This document shows positions 16,462-26,330 of a stretch of DNA of 64,000 nucleotides, one piece after another (positions within the stretch are counted from its first letter, which is position 1; every line of letters begins with the position of its first letter). The position numbers and the translations under genes are program-made. The notes under the pieces were generated by a model, which was not told the origin of the DNA, did no database searches, and saw nothing but the letters and a program-made list of their open reading frames with translations. Source of the stretch: Thioalkalivibrio thiocyanoxidans ARh2 (GTDB lineage Bacteria; Pseudomonadota; Gammaproteobacteria; Ectothiorhodospirales; Ectothiorhodospiraceae); contig NZ_ARQK01000053.1 of NCBI RefSeq assembly GCF_000385215.1, positions 1 through 64,000 on the forward strand, read 5' to 3'.

Positions 16462-17862
16462 TCAGCGATGGCTGAAGCGGGCATCGGCCTCGACCGGGTC
16501 AATCCGGCCCTCGCGGTCACTGATCACGAAGTAGAAACGGATGGGTGAATCCGCCCCGTCCTCGACTTCGTGGCGCACGCGCGCCAGCACCGTCAGCCGC
16601 TGCCCGGGCTCAAGCTGGATATCGCGAACCTGCCCCAGGTCGAGCTCCGCGCCTTCGAGCCCCTCAAGGTCGAGGGTGAAGTCCAGTTCCTCCTGGGAGA
16701 CATTATTCAGGCGCAGTTCGTAGCTGTTCTGTACGCGCCCATCGGACATCTGCACGAACAACGGCTGCCGCACCTGGTTAACGTTCACGTCCACCGGGGG
16801 GCGCTCAATAATGCTGAACACGAGCGCCCCGAGGACCACCAGTATGGCCGCCCCGTAACCCAGGCTCTTGCCCTTCAGCCAGCGGGTCTTCTCGCCCTGC
16901 AGCTCGCGTTCCGAGGAGTAACGGATCAGACCGCGCGGCCAGCCCTGCTTGTCCATGATCGTGTCGCAGGCATCAATGCACAGCGCGCAATGGATACACG
17001 ACACCTGCAAGCCGTCGCGGATGTCGATCCCGGTGGGACAGACCTGAACGCAGTAGCCACAGTCGATGCAGTCACCGACCCCCGCCGCCTGACGCTCCTC
17101 GCGCGTCTTCAGTCCGGCCTGGACCTTCGCCCGCCCGGCCGTCCCCTCGCCCCGGTTCGGATCGTAGGAGACGATCAGGGTGTCGCGGTCGAACATCACG
17201 CTCTGGAAACGGGCATACGGGCAGATGAAGGTACAAACTTGCTCGCGCGCCAGCCCGGCGAAGGTGTACGTCGTAGCGGTCAGCAGCCCCGCGGTCACAT
17301 AGGCGGCAAACCGCGCATCCCCGGTGACGAAATCGCGCACGAGCGTCGGGGCATCCCCCCAGTACAGCACGAACCCAAGCGCCGTGGCGAAGGCGACAAG
17401 CAGCCACGACAGGTGCGTCGCACCCAGCTTCAAGACCTTCTCGGCATTCCAGGGTTGCTTGGACAGGCGGATACGGGCCGGACGCTCGCCCTGGATCTTC
17501 CGCTCCAGATACATGAACACGTCGGTCCACAGCGTCTGGAAGCAGAAATAACCGCAGAAGACGCGGCCCAGCACGCCGGTCACAAAGAACAGCAGCAAGG
17601 CCGCCAGGACAAGGATTCCCGCGAGCCAGAAGATATCCTGCGCGTAGACGACCAGATCAAACAGGAAGAACTGCCGGTTCGGGATGTCGAACAGCACGGC
17701 CTGGCTCGGCCCGAACTCGCGATCCCAGCGCAGCCACGGGAGTCCGAAGAACACCCCGTAGGCCAGGAAGAGGATCCCGGTCTTGAGGTTACGGAAGCGC
17801 CCCTTGACCGATCGCGGATGGATCGGGATGCGGGCCTCGTACATTGGCTGGGCTTGCGCCAT
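16462..17862 (-). CDS. ccoG: Cytochrome oxidase accessory protein CcoG (FixG)
   Basis: CcoG is a polyferredoxin-like inner-membrane protein reported to reduce copper during cbb3 assembly. The 466 residues contain several N-terminal helices, a bacterial ferredoxin block with CIDCGYCVQVCP and CIHCALCIDACD, a later helix, and an Ig-like periplasmic C-terminal domain (residues about 370-466). The frame is open to 17925, but ATG 17862 (MAQAQPMYE) is chosen for GGGAGG 4-5 bases upstream. About 160 bases separate it from ccoP. Confidence 0.95.
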   Translation of the reverse strand: MAQAQPMYEARIPIHPRSVKGRFRNLKTGILFLAYGVFFGLPWLRWDREFGPSQAVLFDIPNRQFFLFDLVVYAQDIFWLAGILVLAALLLFFVTGVLGRVFCGYFCFQTLWTDVFMYLERKIQGERPARIRLSKQPWNAEKVLKLGATHLSWLLVAFATALGFVLYWGDAPTLVRDFVTGDARFAAYVTAGLLTATTYTFAGLAREQVCTFICPYARFQSVMFDRDTLIVSYDPNRGEGTAGRAKVQAGLKTREERQAAGVGDCIDCGYCVQVCPTGIDIRDGLQVSCIHCALCIDACDTIMDKQGWPRGLIRYSSERELQGEKTRWLKGKSLGYGAAILVVLGALVFSIIERPPVDVNVNQVRQPLFVQMSDGRVQNSYELRLNNVSQEELDFTLDLEGLEGAELDLGQVRDIQLEPGQRLTVLARVRHEVEDGADSPIRFYFVISDREGRIDPVEADARFSHR

Positions 17863-18024
17863 GAATCCTCCCGGGCATGAACCCGGCGTGCGCACACCAC
17901 TATGTGCGTGGGAATGTCTTCCCAACGGAAGCAGGGCCCGGTGCGGCGGTCAAGAAACCCGCGCGCGAGCCCTGTAGTGCGGCCCGGGACTCTTTACGTG
18001 GAGAGAGCCCCGGGATCCAAATCC

Positions 18025-18963
18025 TTACTGACCACCACCCAGCGAATGCACGTACGCCGTCAGCATCTTGATTTCGTCATCCGAAAGCCGATCGGCGAAG
18101 CCGGGCATCTCGCGCTGAATGCCATCGCGGATAAAATTGGACACCAGGCGCAGGCGCTCGGAATCGCTTTCCGCACCCGGGACGTCAATCAGACCCCACA
18201 GGTTGTTGGTCAGATTGGGCGCCCCCTGCGAGGCCAGTCCCTGCCCTTCCTCGCCGTGGCACTGGAAGCAGCCCCCTTCCATACCGGTGAAGATACGTTC
18301 ACCGGCATCCGCCATGTCGGCGTCGACATCGTAGTCGTTCAGCGCCAGGACATACGCCGCCACTTCGTTGAGCTGGTCGCTGCTGAGGGTGTTGCGATAG
18401 CCCGGCATGTAGCCCAGGCGACCCTCGCGGATCGTCTGCTCGATCTGATCCACGGTGCCGCCCCACTTCCAGTGGTCGTTACGCAGGTTCGGGTACTGAC
18501 CGATCACGCCGGCGCCACCCACCTGGTGACACGCCGCGCACCAGGTCCCGAACGAGCCCTGGGCATACGCGTTCACGAAGCTCATCGAATCGGCATCGGC
18601 CAGGATCGTCTCGTAGTCCTGGGCGGCGACCTGTTCCAGCATCTCGCGCTGACGCACCGCGTATTCGCCGGTCTGCATGTCGCGGGCCAGCAGGGCACGG
18701 GTATTCCAGTGCGTGGTGCGTTCCTCACCATCCACCTCGTAGGTAATGGTGGCAAAGCCCTTGGTAAAGGTGTCACCGATGGGCCAGGCCGGATAGATCA
18801 GCCAGTAGACCAGCGCGAACACAACCGTGGCGTAGAAGCCCCACAGCCACCAGCGCGGGAGCGGGTTGTTGTATTCCTGAAGGTTCTCGTCCCAGACGTG
18901 CCCAGTGGTCTCGACCTGATTCTTGTCGCCCTGGTTTTTATCGCGATTGTCCTGTGTGCTCAT
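18025..18963 (-). CDS. ccoP: cbb3-type cytochrome c oxidase subunit III (CcoP), dihaem
   Basis: CcoP has 312 residues with one N-terminal helix (about 38-58) and two periplasmic c-haem domains, CAACH at 142-146 and CFQCH at 232-236. It accepts electrons from soluble cytochromes and passes them to CcoO and CcoN. The start overlaps the ccoQ stop by ATGA. Confidence 0.96.
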   Translation of the reverse strand: MSTQDNRDKNQGDKNQVETTGHVWDENLQEYNNPLPRWWLWGFYATVVFALVYWLIYPAWPIGDTFTKGFATITYEVDGEERTTHWNTRALLARDMQTGEYAVRQREMLEQVAAQDYETILADADSMSFVNAYAQGSFGTWCAACHQVGGAGVIGQYPNLRNDHWKWGGTVDQIEQTIREGRLGYMPGYRNTLSSDQLNEVAAYVLALNDYDVDADMADAGERIFTGMEGGCFQCHGEEGQGLASQGAPNLTNNLWGLIDVPGAESDSERLRLVSNFIRDGIQREMPGFADRLSDDEIKMLTAYVHSLGGGQ

Positions 18964-19187
18964 TGCTTTTCGCTCTCGGTTTTGTCGCGCCGGGCCGTGG
19001 GCTCCAGGTGCGAATCATCTTCTTCCAGAGGAATGTAGCGATACGTCTCGAATTTCCTGGCCCGGCTCGGCTTGGCGAACAGGTAAATCACGATTCCGAT
19101 GAACGTGCTCATGAACAGCACCAGCGCGAACATCTTGCTGTTGCCGAGATCCGTGATCCATTCCCAGGCTGCTGCCATTTCTCCCAA
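18960..19187 (-). CDS. ccoQ: cbb3-type cytochrome c oxidase small subunit CcoQ
   Basis: This 75-residue protein has a single helix (MFALVLFMSTFIGIVIYLF), then AKPSRARKFE and a charged cytoplasmic tail. It matches the CcoQ pattern, which stabilises the assembled complex, and sits between ccoO and ccoP. Confidence 0.88.
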   Translation of the reverse strand: MGEMAAAWEWITDLGNSKMFALVLFMSTFIGIVIYLFAKPSRARKFETYRYIPLEEDDSHLEPTARRDKTESEKQ

Positions 19188-19207
19188 CCTTGGCCGGGCC
19201 GAATTCC

Positions 19208-19942
19208 CTAGCGGAATTCGGCGAAGTGGCCGTCGTCGTATTCGCTAAAGTCCACCATAGTGCCGAGCACCTGCAGGTAGGCCACCATGGCGTCCATCTC
19301 GGAGATGAACGAGGAATCGCCGTCGAAGTTCTCGGCCTGCGCCTGCTCGATCAGCATTTCCTCGGCGTTGTTGATGTCGAACATCCGCGCGTGCTCTTCG
19401 CCGAACTTCTCGACGTTGGCCTCGTACTCCTCTTCGGTAATGGAGTACGGCACGCCCACTCGCTTCAGGGCACGCATGCGCGCCGCGACATCGGAGTAGT
19501 CCAGCGGTGTGGTCGCCAGCCACGGATAGCCGGGCATGATCGACTCGGGCACCAGGGACTGCGGGTCGATCAGGTGCTGGACCTGCCACTCGTTGGAGTA
19601 CTTGCCCCCCACACGCGCCAGATCCGGTCCGGTTCGCTTGGAGCCCCACTGGAAGGGATGGTCATACATCGACTCCGCCGCCAGCGAGTAGTGGCCGTAG
19701 CGCAGCATCTCGTCGCGGAACGGACGCACCATCTGCGAATGGCAGGTGTAGCAGCCCTCGCGGACGAAGATGTCTCGCCCGCGCTGTTCCAACGGGGTGT
19801 AGGGGCGCACGCCGTCCACTTCTTCGATCGTGTCGTCGATGTAGAACAGCGGGACGATTTCGACCAGGCCGCCCACACTGATCACCGCGAGCGTCAGGAT
19901 GATCAGCAGGCCGGCATTGGTTTCAACGCTTTCGTGCTTCAT
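19208..19942 (-). CDS. ccoO: cbb3-type cytochrome c oxidase subunit II (CcoO), monohaem
   Basis: The 244-residue protein has an N-terminal membrane anchor ([20 protein letters not shown]) and one periplasmic c-haem site CYTCH at residues 64-68 followed by SQMVRPF, as in other CcoO proteins. It follows ccoN by 18 bases in the same operon. Confidence 0.96.
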   Translation of the reverse strand: MKHESVETNAGLLIILTLAVISVGGLVEIVPLFYIDDTIEEVDGVRPYTPLEQRGRDIFVREGCYTCHSQMVRPFRDEMLRYGHYSLAAESMYDHPFQWGSKRTGPDLARVGGKYSNEWQVQHLIDPQSLVPESIMPGYPWLATTPLDYSDVAARMRALKRVGVPYSITEEEYEANVEKFGEEHARMFDINNAEEMLIEQAQAENFDGDSSFISEMDAMVAYLQVLGTMVDFSEYDDGHFAEFR

Positions 19943-19960
19943 GGATCTAGTCTCTCCCTA

Positions 19961-21448
19961 TCAGGCCGTGCGGGCTTCGGCCGCGCGGGCTTCTTCACGC
20001 TCGCGAGCTTCGGACTTGATGCCCATGCGGACGGTCATGGCGATGTTCCAGGCCATGATCAGCATGCCGGCGAGGAAGAACCCGCCACCAATGGCACGCA
20101 CCACATACGGACGGTGCAGGAACACCACCGACTCGGTGAAGGTGTAGGCAAGGTTCCCGTACTGGTCGAAGGCGCGCAGCATCAGGCCCTGACCGATACC
20201 GGCCACCCACATCGCGGTGATGTACAGCACGATCCCGATGGTCGCCAGGAAGAAGTGCACGTATACGAGCTTGAGGCTGTACAGGTTGACCCCCCACAGA
20301 CGCGGGATCAGATGGTACAGCGAACCGAAGGTGATCATCGCCACCCAGCCCAGTGCACCGGAGTGCACGTGGCCGACGGTCCAGTCGGTGTAGTGCGACA
20401 GCGCGTTCACGCTCTTCAGCGACATCATCGGACCTTCGAAGGTCGACATGCCGTAGAACGACAGCGCGGTGATCAGGAACAGCATGATCGGGTCGGTGCG
20501 CAGCTTATCCCAGGCCCCCGACAGGGTCATGATCCCGTTGATCATGCCACCCCAGGAGGGCAGCAGCAGCAGGATGGAGAAGGTCGCCGCCAGGGTGGAG
20601 ACCCAGTCCGGCAGGGCGGTCCAGTGCAGGTGATGCGCGCCCACCCACATGTACAGGAACACCAGCGCCCAGAAGTGGATGATCGACAGCTTGTACGAAT
20701 AGATCGGTCGACCGGCCTGCTTGGGCACGAAGTAGTACATCATCCCGAGGAAGGCCGCGGTCAGGAAGAAGCCCACCGCGTTATGGCCGTACCACCACTG
20801 ACGCATCGCGTCCTGCACGCCGGAGAACAGCGGGTAGGAGTGCGAGTGGAAGATGCCGACCGGCACCTCGAGGTTGTTGAAGATGTGCAGCAAGGCTGTC
20901 GCCAGGATGAACGACATGAAGAACCAGTTCGCCACATAGATGTGCGGCTGGTTGCGACGCAGCAGGGTCTGCAGGTAGATCCAGAAGTAGGCCACCCACA
21001 CGACCAGGATGATGATGTCGATCTGCCAGTTGAACTCGGCGTACTCGCGGCCCTGGGTGATCCCCATCATGTAGGTAATCACGCCAAGGATCAGCGCCAG
21101 GTTCCACCCGTAGAAGGTGAAGCTCGACAGCGAATCACTGTACAGCCGTGTCTGACAGGTCCGCTGGACGACATAGTACGACGTCGCAAACAGCGCATTA
21201 CCCCCGAAACCGAAGATGACCGCGGTGGTATGCACCGGACGGAAACGGCCGAAGGTGATCTGGGCGATATCGAAGTTCAGGAACGGGAACGCGAGCTGCG
21301 AGGCAATCCAGACCCCCGCGGCCATGCCGAAAACGCCCCAGAGGACGGCGGCAATCGCGAACCGCTTGACGATCGCGTAGTTGTACTGCTCGGTTGAAGC
21401 GACTGACGATGCGGGTACGGAACCCGCCGTAGTGGCTGCTTGCGACAT
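19961..21448 (-). CDS. ccoN: cbb3-type cytochrome c oxidase subunit I (CcoN)
   Basis: CcoN is the catalytic haem-copper subunit, 495 residues with about 12 helices. It reduces O2 at high affinity and pumps protons. Characteristic blocks include [40 protein letters not shown] and [17 protein letters not shown]. The frame is open to 21529. ATG 21448 (MSQAATTAG) is chosen because AAGGTGG lies 8 bases upstream and the earlier codons are poorly conserved in style. It heads ccoNOQP. A probable FNR/Anr site lies about 200 bases upstream. Confidence 0.96.
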   Translation of the reverse strand: MSQAATTAGSVPASSVASTEQYNYAIVKRFAIAAVLWGVFGMAAGVWIASQLAFPFLNFDIAQITFGRFRPVHTTAVIFGFGGNALFATSYYVVQRTCQTRLYSDSLSSFTFYGWNLALILGVITYMMGITQGREYAEFNWQIDIIILVVWVAYFWIYLQTLLRRNQPHIYVANWFFMSFILATALLHIFNNLEVPVGIFHSHSYPLFSGVQDAMRQWWYGHNAVGFFLTAAFLGMMYYFVPKQAGRPIYSYKLSIIHFWALVFLYMWVGAHHLHWTALPDWVSTLAATFSILLLLPSWGGMINGIMTLSGAWDKLRTDPIMLFLITALSFYGMSTFEGPMMSLKSVNALSHYTDWTVGHVHSGALGWVAMITFGSLYHLIPRLWGVNLYSLKLVYVHFFLATIGIVLYITAMWVAGIGQGLMLRAFDQYGNLAYTFTESVVFLHRPYVVRAIGGGFFLAGMLIMAWNIAMTVRMGIKSEAREREEARAAEARTA

Positions 21449-21645
21449 GACTTTTTCCACCTTGCTGCGGGGAACACGGATGTCCCGATGGTTTCGGGGG
21501 GCGTGAACTTTACCCCATTCCAGACGCACAAAAAACCAAGACCGCCTGTAACACTCGGAAATAGTCCCAAGTCAGGCGGAACTTTCAGCGCCAGAGAGAA
21601 TACATCTTTATGGGCGCGTTCTGCGAGGGGTCAGGCCACCCCAAT

Positions 21646-21659
21646 TTGATCTGGATCAA
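21646..21659. promoter_or_regulatory. FNR/Anr box upstream of ccoN
   Basis: TTGATCTGGATCAA fits the FNR/Anr consensus TTGAT-N4-ATCAA exactly. It lies in front of the minus-strand ccoNOQP operon, the commonest FNR/Anr target in proteobacteria. A possible -10 (CATAAA on the minus strand, 21607-21612) lies downstream. The box also covers the stop codon of bioC. Confidence 0.75.
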
Positions 21660-22528
21660 GAGACCGGCCGAACGGGGATCACGCGGCCTTGCGGTCGCGA
21701 AGGCGGCGGGGCGTCCGGCACCCAGGCATGGCCGTACACGATCTCCCAGGTCGCCGGCAGGCGATCCTCGACCGCGAACGCCCGCGCATAGGCGCTGGCC
21801 ACGGCCTGCAACCGGCGCGGGCCCAGCAGTCCACGCGCCCGCCCGGCCAGCGCATTGCGCACCCCTACCCCGCGCAGATCCCGCAGCAGGGTCTCGAAGT
21901 CGCCATAGGTAAGCGTCAGGGTCTCCTGATCCATCACGGGGTCCGCGAAGCCCGCACGCACCAGGGCATCGCCGATGTCATGCATATCGACAAACGCATT
22001 CACGTGTTGCGCGCCCCCGCCGTCGACCTCGGCAAAGGCCGCGCGCAGCTCGCGCAGGGTATCCGGGCCGAAGGTGGAAAAGGTCCACAGCGCCCCTGGC
22101 GCCAGCACGCGCCGCACCTCGGCAAAGGTCTGGTCGAGGCTGGAACACCACTGCAGCGCCGCGCTGGAGACCGCCAGATCGTAGTGCGCCTCCGGCAGAG
22201 GCAGGGCCTCGATATCCGCACAGGCGACCACAGGCCGTCGCCACCAGCGGCCGCGGCGCTGCGCCGCCGCGACCATGCCCGGAGCAAAATCGACACCGGT
22301 CAGCTCGGCCTTGCGGTAGCGCCGCGCCAGGAGGTCCAGCGCCTCCCCGGTCCCGCAGCCGAGATCCAGCACGCGGGCCGGCTGCAGCTTGACCAGATCG
22401 AGGCGCTCGAGCAGCCGCCCCTGGACCTCGCGCTGCAGTACCGCATGCGCCTCGTAGCCCGCGGCCGCCCGCCCGAAGGCCTCGCGTACGCGCGCCTTGT
22501 CCAGTGCGTATTCATCCACCTCCGTCAT
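21656..22528 (-). CDS. bioC: Malonyl-[ACP] O-methyltransferase BioC
   Basis: BioC methylates the free carboxyl of malonyl-ACP to start pimelate synthesis for biotin. The 290-residue class I methyltransferase has VLDLGCGTGEALDLL as SAM motif and the BioC-like SSAALQWCSSL block. It overlaps bioH by 17 bases, which supports the assignment, since bioH and bioC work at the two ends of the same pathway. Other bio genes are not in the window. Confidence 0.88.
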   Translation of the reverse strand: MTEVDEYALDKARVREAFGRAAAGYEAHAVLQREVQGRLLERLDLVKLQPARVLDLGCGTGEALDLLARRYRKAELTGVDFAPGMVAAAQRRGRWWRRPVVACADIEALPLPEAHYDLAVSSAALQWCSSLDQTFAEVRRVLAPGALWTFSTFGPDTLRELRAAFAEVDGGGAQHVNAFVDMHDIGDALVRAGFADPVMDQETLTLTYGDFETLLRDLRGVGVRNALAGRARGLLGPRRLQAVASAYARAFAVEDRLPATWEIVYGHAWVPDAPPPSRPQGRVIPVRPVS

Positions 22529-23306
22529 GGGTCGCCGACCACTCCAGTGCCGCTACAAACTCATTGATAAAGGCCGCCACGGGCGCCGGGTCCTGCCACC
22601 AGTGCGCATGCCCCCCGGGCAGCACAGCCAGCCGGGCATCCGGGCGCAGCCTGCGCAGGTCTTGCGCCACGGCGGGGGGCACCAGCGCATCGCCCTCGGC
22701 GAGACAGGCGCCGACCGGCCCCGGACTGGACTGCCAGCAGGCGCGCTGGTCGCGCCCCATCAGACAGGCCAGCCCGGCCGCGAGCCCCTGGTCGGTCGCC
22801 GGGGTACCCTCCAGCTCGCTCACCAGATCGGCGGCCAGCGAGGCCGCCTCCGGCGTCCCCCTGGCGCACAGCATGGCCAGGCGCCGGTGCAGCCGCCGCC
22901 GGGGTCCGTCGAGAGCCAATTGAAAGTCCGCAAGCTCCGCGGCCGGCAGCGCATGCGTCCAGCCCGGGGCCGCTGCAAAACGCGGCGTGGAATTAAGCAG
23001 CATGAGCCCCCGGGTGTCCGGCATCGTTCGCGCCAGTTCCAGCGCGATCAGTCCACCCAGCGACCAGCCCACCCAGACCGGACGTGAAAGCGTAGGCGGC
23101 AGCTGGGCACGGATGGCCTCGCAGGTGGCCACAGGATCGCCCAGGGCGTCGCCGGCGGCGAGTTCCCCGTGCCCGGGCAGGGCCGGCGCGTGGATCTCGA
23201 CCTCGGGCAGCGCGGCGCGCAACGGTGCCCAGATCGAGGGCGAGAACCCCCAGCCGTGCAGCAGCACCAGGGTCGGGCGCGTCATCGCGGGCCAACCCGC
23301 CGCCAT
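22512..23306 (-). CDS. bioH: Pimeloyl-[ACP] methyl ester esterase BioH
   Basis: BioH is a cytosolic alpha/beta hydrolase that removes the methyl group added by BioC once the pimeloyl chain is complete. The nucleophile elbow is GWSLGG with Ser82, the oxyanion region is LLHGWGFSPSIW, and the C-terminal catalytic His is in GGHAHWW. Length (up to 264 residues) fits. The start may be ATG 23306 or, more like other family members, ATG 23285 (MTRPTLVLLHGWG). Confidence 0.88.
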   Translation of the reverse strand: MAAGWPAMTRPTLVLLHGWGFSPSIWAPLRAALPEVEIHAPALPGHGELAAGDALGDPVATCEAIRAQLPPTLSRPVWVGWSLGGLIALELARTMPDTRGLMLLNSTPRFAAAPGWTHALPAAELADFQLALDGPRRRLHRRLAMLCARGTPEAASLAADLVSELEGTPATDQGLAAGLACLMGRDQRACWQSSPGPVGACLAEGDALVPPAVAQDLRRLRPDARLAVLPGGHAHWWQDPAPVAAFINEFVAALEWSATHDGGG

Positions 23307-23390
23307 CCTGAACGCAGCGCCCCGGCTTGCGTATCATGGGCGCCGGTTCGCCCCACACCCCACCCAACCGAATCTTCAGGTCGAGTTTGC

Positions 23391-24011
23391 ATGGACATCG
23401 TACTGGGCATTGTCATCGCGTATCTGCTGGGATCGCTTTCCACGGCCATCGTCGTGAGCAAGTTGCTGCGGCTGCCGGACCCGCGCCAGACGGGCTCGGG
23501 CAACCCCGGTGCGACCAACGTACTGCGCTACGGCGGCAAGAAGGCGGCCATCATCACGTTGATCGGGGATGTCGGCAAGGGCTGGCTGCCGGTGTTCGTC
23601 GCCGCCCAGCTCGGCATCTTTCCGACCTGGGCGCTCGGCCTGATCGGCCTGGCCGCCTTCCTCGGACACGTGTTCCCCGTGTACTACGGCTTTCGCGGCG
23701 GCAAGGGCGTGGCCACCGCGCTGGGCGTGCTGCTGGCACTCAACCCGCTGGTCGGCGGGCTCACGCTGCTGACCTGGCTCGTGGTCGCCGCGATCTGGCG
23801 CTACTCCTCCCTGTCGGCCCTGGTGGCTGCAGCCCTGGCGCCCGTCTATTTCGTATTCCTCGAGCCGGATTTCTGGGTCGCACTGATCGTGGCGGCCATG
23901 GCGGTGGTACTTTTCATCCGCCACGACAGCAACATCCGTCGCCTGATGCGCGGCGAGGAAGGCAAGATCGGCTACAAGAAGGACGAGGCGGAAGAACCGC
24001 CGCGAGACTAG
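23391..24011 (+). CDS. plsY: Glycerol-3-phosphate acyltransferase PlsY
   Basis: PlsY is an inner-membrane enzyme that acylates glycerol-3-phosphate from acyl-phosphate, the first step of phospholipid synthesis. The 206-residue protein has about five helices and the conserved motifs GSGNPGATNVLR and FRGGKGVATALG. ATG 23391 is chosen because earlier codons of the open frame are not PlsY-like. It converges with tsaD, leaving 9 bases. The pairing plsY-tsaD is widespread. Confidence 0.95.
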   Translation: MDIVLGIVIAYLLGSLSTAIVVSKLLRLPDPRQTGSGNPGATNVLRYGGKKAAIITLIGDVGKGWLPVFVAAQLGIFPTWALGLIGLAAFLGHVFPVYYGFRGGKGVATALGVLLALNPLVGGLTLLTWLVVAAIWRYSSLSALVAAALAPVYFVFLEPDFWVALIVAAMAVVLFIRHDSNIRRLMRGEEGKIGYKKDEAEEPPRD

Positions 24012-24020
24012 CCATTTGCC

Positions 24021-25031
24021 TCAGGCGGAGAGTTCCGCCAGCGGCCAGCGGGCACGCGCCGTGATCGCCGGGGCCTGATCGTCGGGGGTCCAGCCCGCCT
24101 GCAGACGGCGCAGCCCGGCGAGCGCGATCATCGCGCCGTTGTCCGTGCAGAACTCGATCCGCGGGAAATACACCGGCACCCCCTGCTGCGCGGACATCGC
24201 CTGCAGCCCGGCGCGCAGCCGGGTATTCGCGGCCACCCCGCCGGCGACCACCAGCGCCGGGGCCTGGCTCTGCTCCAATGCCCGGCGGGTCTTCTCCACC
24301 AGGGTCTCGCTGACCGCCTCCTCGAACGCGCGCGCGACATCCTGCGGGCGGTATTCCTGCTTGTTCAGCGCGGTCAGCACGGCCGTCTTCAGGCCGGAAA
24401 AGCTCATGTCCAGCCCCGGCCGGTCGAGCATCGGGCGCGGCAGGCGCAGGGCATCGCTCGCCCCCTGCTCGGCCAGGCGCGACAGGGCAGGGCCGCCGGG
24501 ATAACCCAGCCCCAGCAGCTTGGCGGTCTTGTCGAAGGCCTCGCCGGCGGCGTCGTCGATGCTCTCGCCCAGCAGTTCGTAGTCGCCCAGAGACCGGGCA
24601 TGGATCAGCTGCGTGTGCCCACCCGAGACCAGCAGCACCAGGAACGGGAAATCGAGTCCGGCGTCTTCCAGGAACGGGGCGAGCAGATGGCCTTCGAGGT
24701 GGTGCACCGGCATCACCGGCACGCCCCAGCCCCAGGCGAGCGAGCGTGCGACCGAGGCCCCCGTCAGCAGGGCCCCGAGCAGTCCCGGCCCGCCGGTATA
24801 GGCGATTGCATCCAGCTCCGGACCCTTCACGCCCGCCTCGTCCAGCACCGCCCGCAGCAGTGGCAGCAGGCGCCGGATGTGATCGCGCGAAGCGAGCTCC
24901 GGGACCACGCCGCCGTAGACCGCGTGCAGGTCAGTCTGGCTGTACAGCCGGTGGGCGAGCAGACCGCGCTGATCATCGATCAGCGCCACGCCCGTCTCGT
25001 CGCAGGAGGTCTCGATACCCAGGACTTTCAT
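24021..25031 (-). CDS. tsaD: tRNA N6-adenosine threonylcarbamoyltransferase TsaD
   Basis: TsaD transfers the threonylcarbamoyl group onto A37 of ANN-decoding tRNAs, with TsaB and TsaE. The 336-residue protein starts [14 protein letters not shown], has the iron-binding HLEGH motif, VSGGHTQL and the ASKA-fold block [12 protein letters not shown]. The open frame extends 40 codons upstream, but MKVLGIETS is the universal start. rpsU, a frequent neighbour, is absent here. Confidence 0.96.
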   Translation of the reverse strand: MKVLGIETSCDETGVALIDDQRGLLAHRLYSQTDLHAVYGGVVPELASRDHIRRLLPLLRAVLDEAGVKGPELDAIAYTGGPGLLGALLTGASVARSLAWGWGVPVMPVHHLEGHLLAPFLEDAGLDFPFLVLLVSGGHTQLIHARSLGDYELLGESIDDAAGEAFDKTAKLLGLGYPGGPALSRLAEQGASDALRLPRPMLDRPGLDMSFSGLKTAVLTALNKQEYRPQDVARAFEEAVSETLVEKTRRALEQSQAPALVVAGGVAANTRLRAGLQAMSAQQGVPVYFPRIEFCTDNGAMIALAGLRRLQAGWTPDDQAPAITARARWPLAELSA

Positions 25032-25101
25032 AAGCGCAGCATGCCTCGGGGCACGGGTACGGGGAAGGATTCCGGGCGAACCGGACGGAATTGCGAGCCC
25101 T

Positions 25102-26298
25102 TCACAGGCGGCCGCGCCGATCGGGAATCGCGGAGAAGTCGAGCGCGGCACTACCGCGCCCGAGGGTCATCACCTGAAAGCGCTCGCCCATCTCTCCAGG
25201 CAGGGTCAGCATGCGCACGGCCTGGGCGGCCTGCATGGTCTTGCGGGCATCCTCGCCACTGCCGACGCGCGCCTCGAAGCGCTGCGCCAGGCCCGCACCC
25301 AGCAGGAACTCGCCCTGCGCGGCATAACCGAGCACATCGAGCCCCGCCGCATCCGCGGCCTCGGCCACCGCGGTGAAATCGACGCTGGCCGTCAGGTCCA
25401 TCAGCCCGGGCTGCGCCAGGGGGTCCAGCATCATCTGCTGACGGTAATAGCCGACCAGCGTGCCCTGGTGGCGCTCCGCGGCGTAATACGCGGCCCGCGG
25501 AAACCCGTAGTCGACCAGCAGCGCCACACCCTGTTCCAGGCAGGCGGCCACGCTCGCAACCCAGGCCGCCTGCGCCGGACGCCACTCGGAGGTGTACCCG
25601 TCGGGCCAGGGGCCATGCGCCGCCTGCAGCTCGCGCACGACGTCCGCCAGTGGCGCGGGGGCCGGCTGTTCCGCCAGGACCAGCCGGCCGTCGCCATCCA
25701 CTGCGACTCCCATCTGCCAGGGCTGGCCCTCGCGCCAGCGAAAGAGTTCCACCGGCAGCGCGTCGAGCACCTCGTTCGCCAACACCACACCCCGGATCGG
25801 CTCCTCGGGCAGGGCATCGAGCCATTCCACCCGGGCGTACTCCTCCGGCTCCAGGCATTCGGCCAGGTACTCCTGCTGCATGGCCCGCAGGTCCGGGCTG
25901 ACCTCGATGATCTTGTAGCCCTGCCAGCCCACGCCCAGCTCGCGCAGTGCCACGAGCACATCGCCGGCCAGCCGGCCGCTGCCCGCACCAAACTCCAGCA
26001 GCTGACCCGCCCCTGCGAGCTCGTCGCGCAGCAGCGGGGCCAGCCAGCTGGCCAGGGTCTCGCCGAACAGCGAGGACAGCTCCGGCGCAGTCACGAAATC
26101 ACCGCCCGCGCCCAGCTTGCGCACCCCGTTCACGTAATAGCCAAGCCCCGGCGCATACAGCGCCTGGTGCATGTAGTCGACAAACGGGAGGAACCCGCCC
26201 TGCTCGGCGATACTCTGTTGCAGGGAGTCGTGCATCTGCCGCGCGATGGCGGCAACCGGGTCATTCGACGTGGTTGTGCTAGGTTTCGGCGGCAGCAT
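25102..26298 (-). CDS. MidA/NDUFAF7-type SAM-dependent methyltransferase
   Basis: This protein of about 398 residues belongs to the family (PF02636) that includes the mitochondrial complex I assembly factor NDUFAF7, a protein-arginine methyltransferase. Visible features are the N-terminal block [13 protein letters not shown] and the SAM-binding motif [16 protein letters not shown]. The bacterial role is not established. ATG 26298 (MLPPKPS) is preferred over 26358, which would overlap the divergent pteridine reductase gene. Confidence 0.8.
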   Translation of the reverse strand: MLPPKPSTTTSNDPVAAIARQMHDSLQQSIAEQGGFLPFVDYMHQALYAPGLGYYVNGVRKLGAGGDFVTAPELSSLFGETLASWLAPLLRDELAGAGQLLEFGAGSGRLAGDVLVALRELGVGWQGYKIIEVSPDLRAMQQEYLAECLEPEEYARVEWLDALPEEPIRGVVLANEVLDALPVELFRWREGQPWQMGVAVDGDGRLVLAEQPAPAPLADVVRELQAAHGPWPDGYTSEWRPAQAAWVASVAACLEQGVALLVDYGFPRAAYYAAERHQGTLVGYYRQQMMLDPLAQPGLMDLTASVDFTAVAEAADAAGLDVLGYAAQGEFLLGAGLAQRFEARVGSGEDARKTMQAAQAVRMLTLPGEMGERFQVMTLGRGSAALDFSAIPDRRGRL

Positions 26299-26330
26299 GG
26301 CCGCGAATAGTAGCAAGGGTGGGGAGTAGC

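Noticed and set aside
17863..18024. GC-rich gap between ccoP and ccoG as a possible small RNA or element copy
   Set aside because: It has a few weak hairpins, but no match to the 1-162/39142-39408 element and no tRNA or riboswitch pattern.
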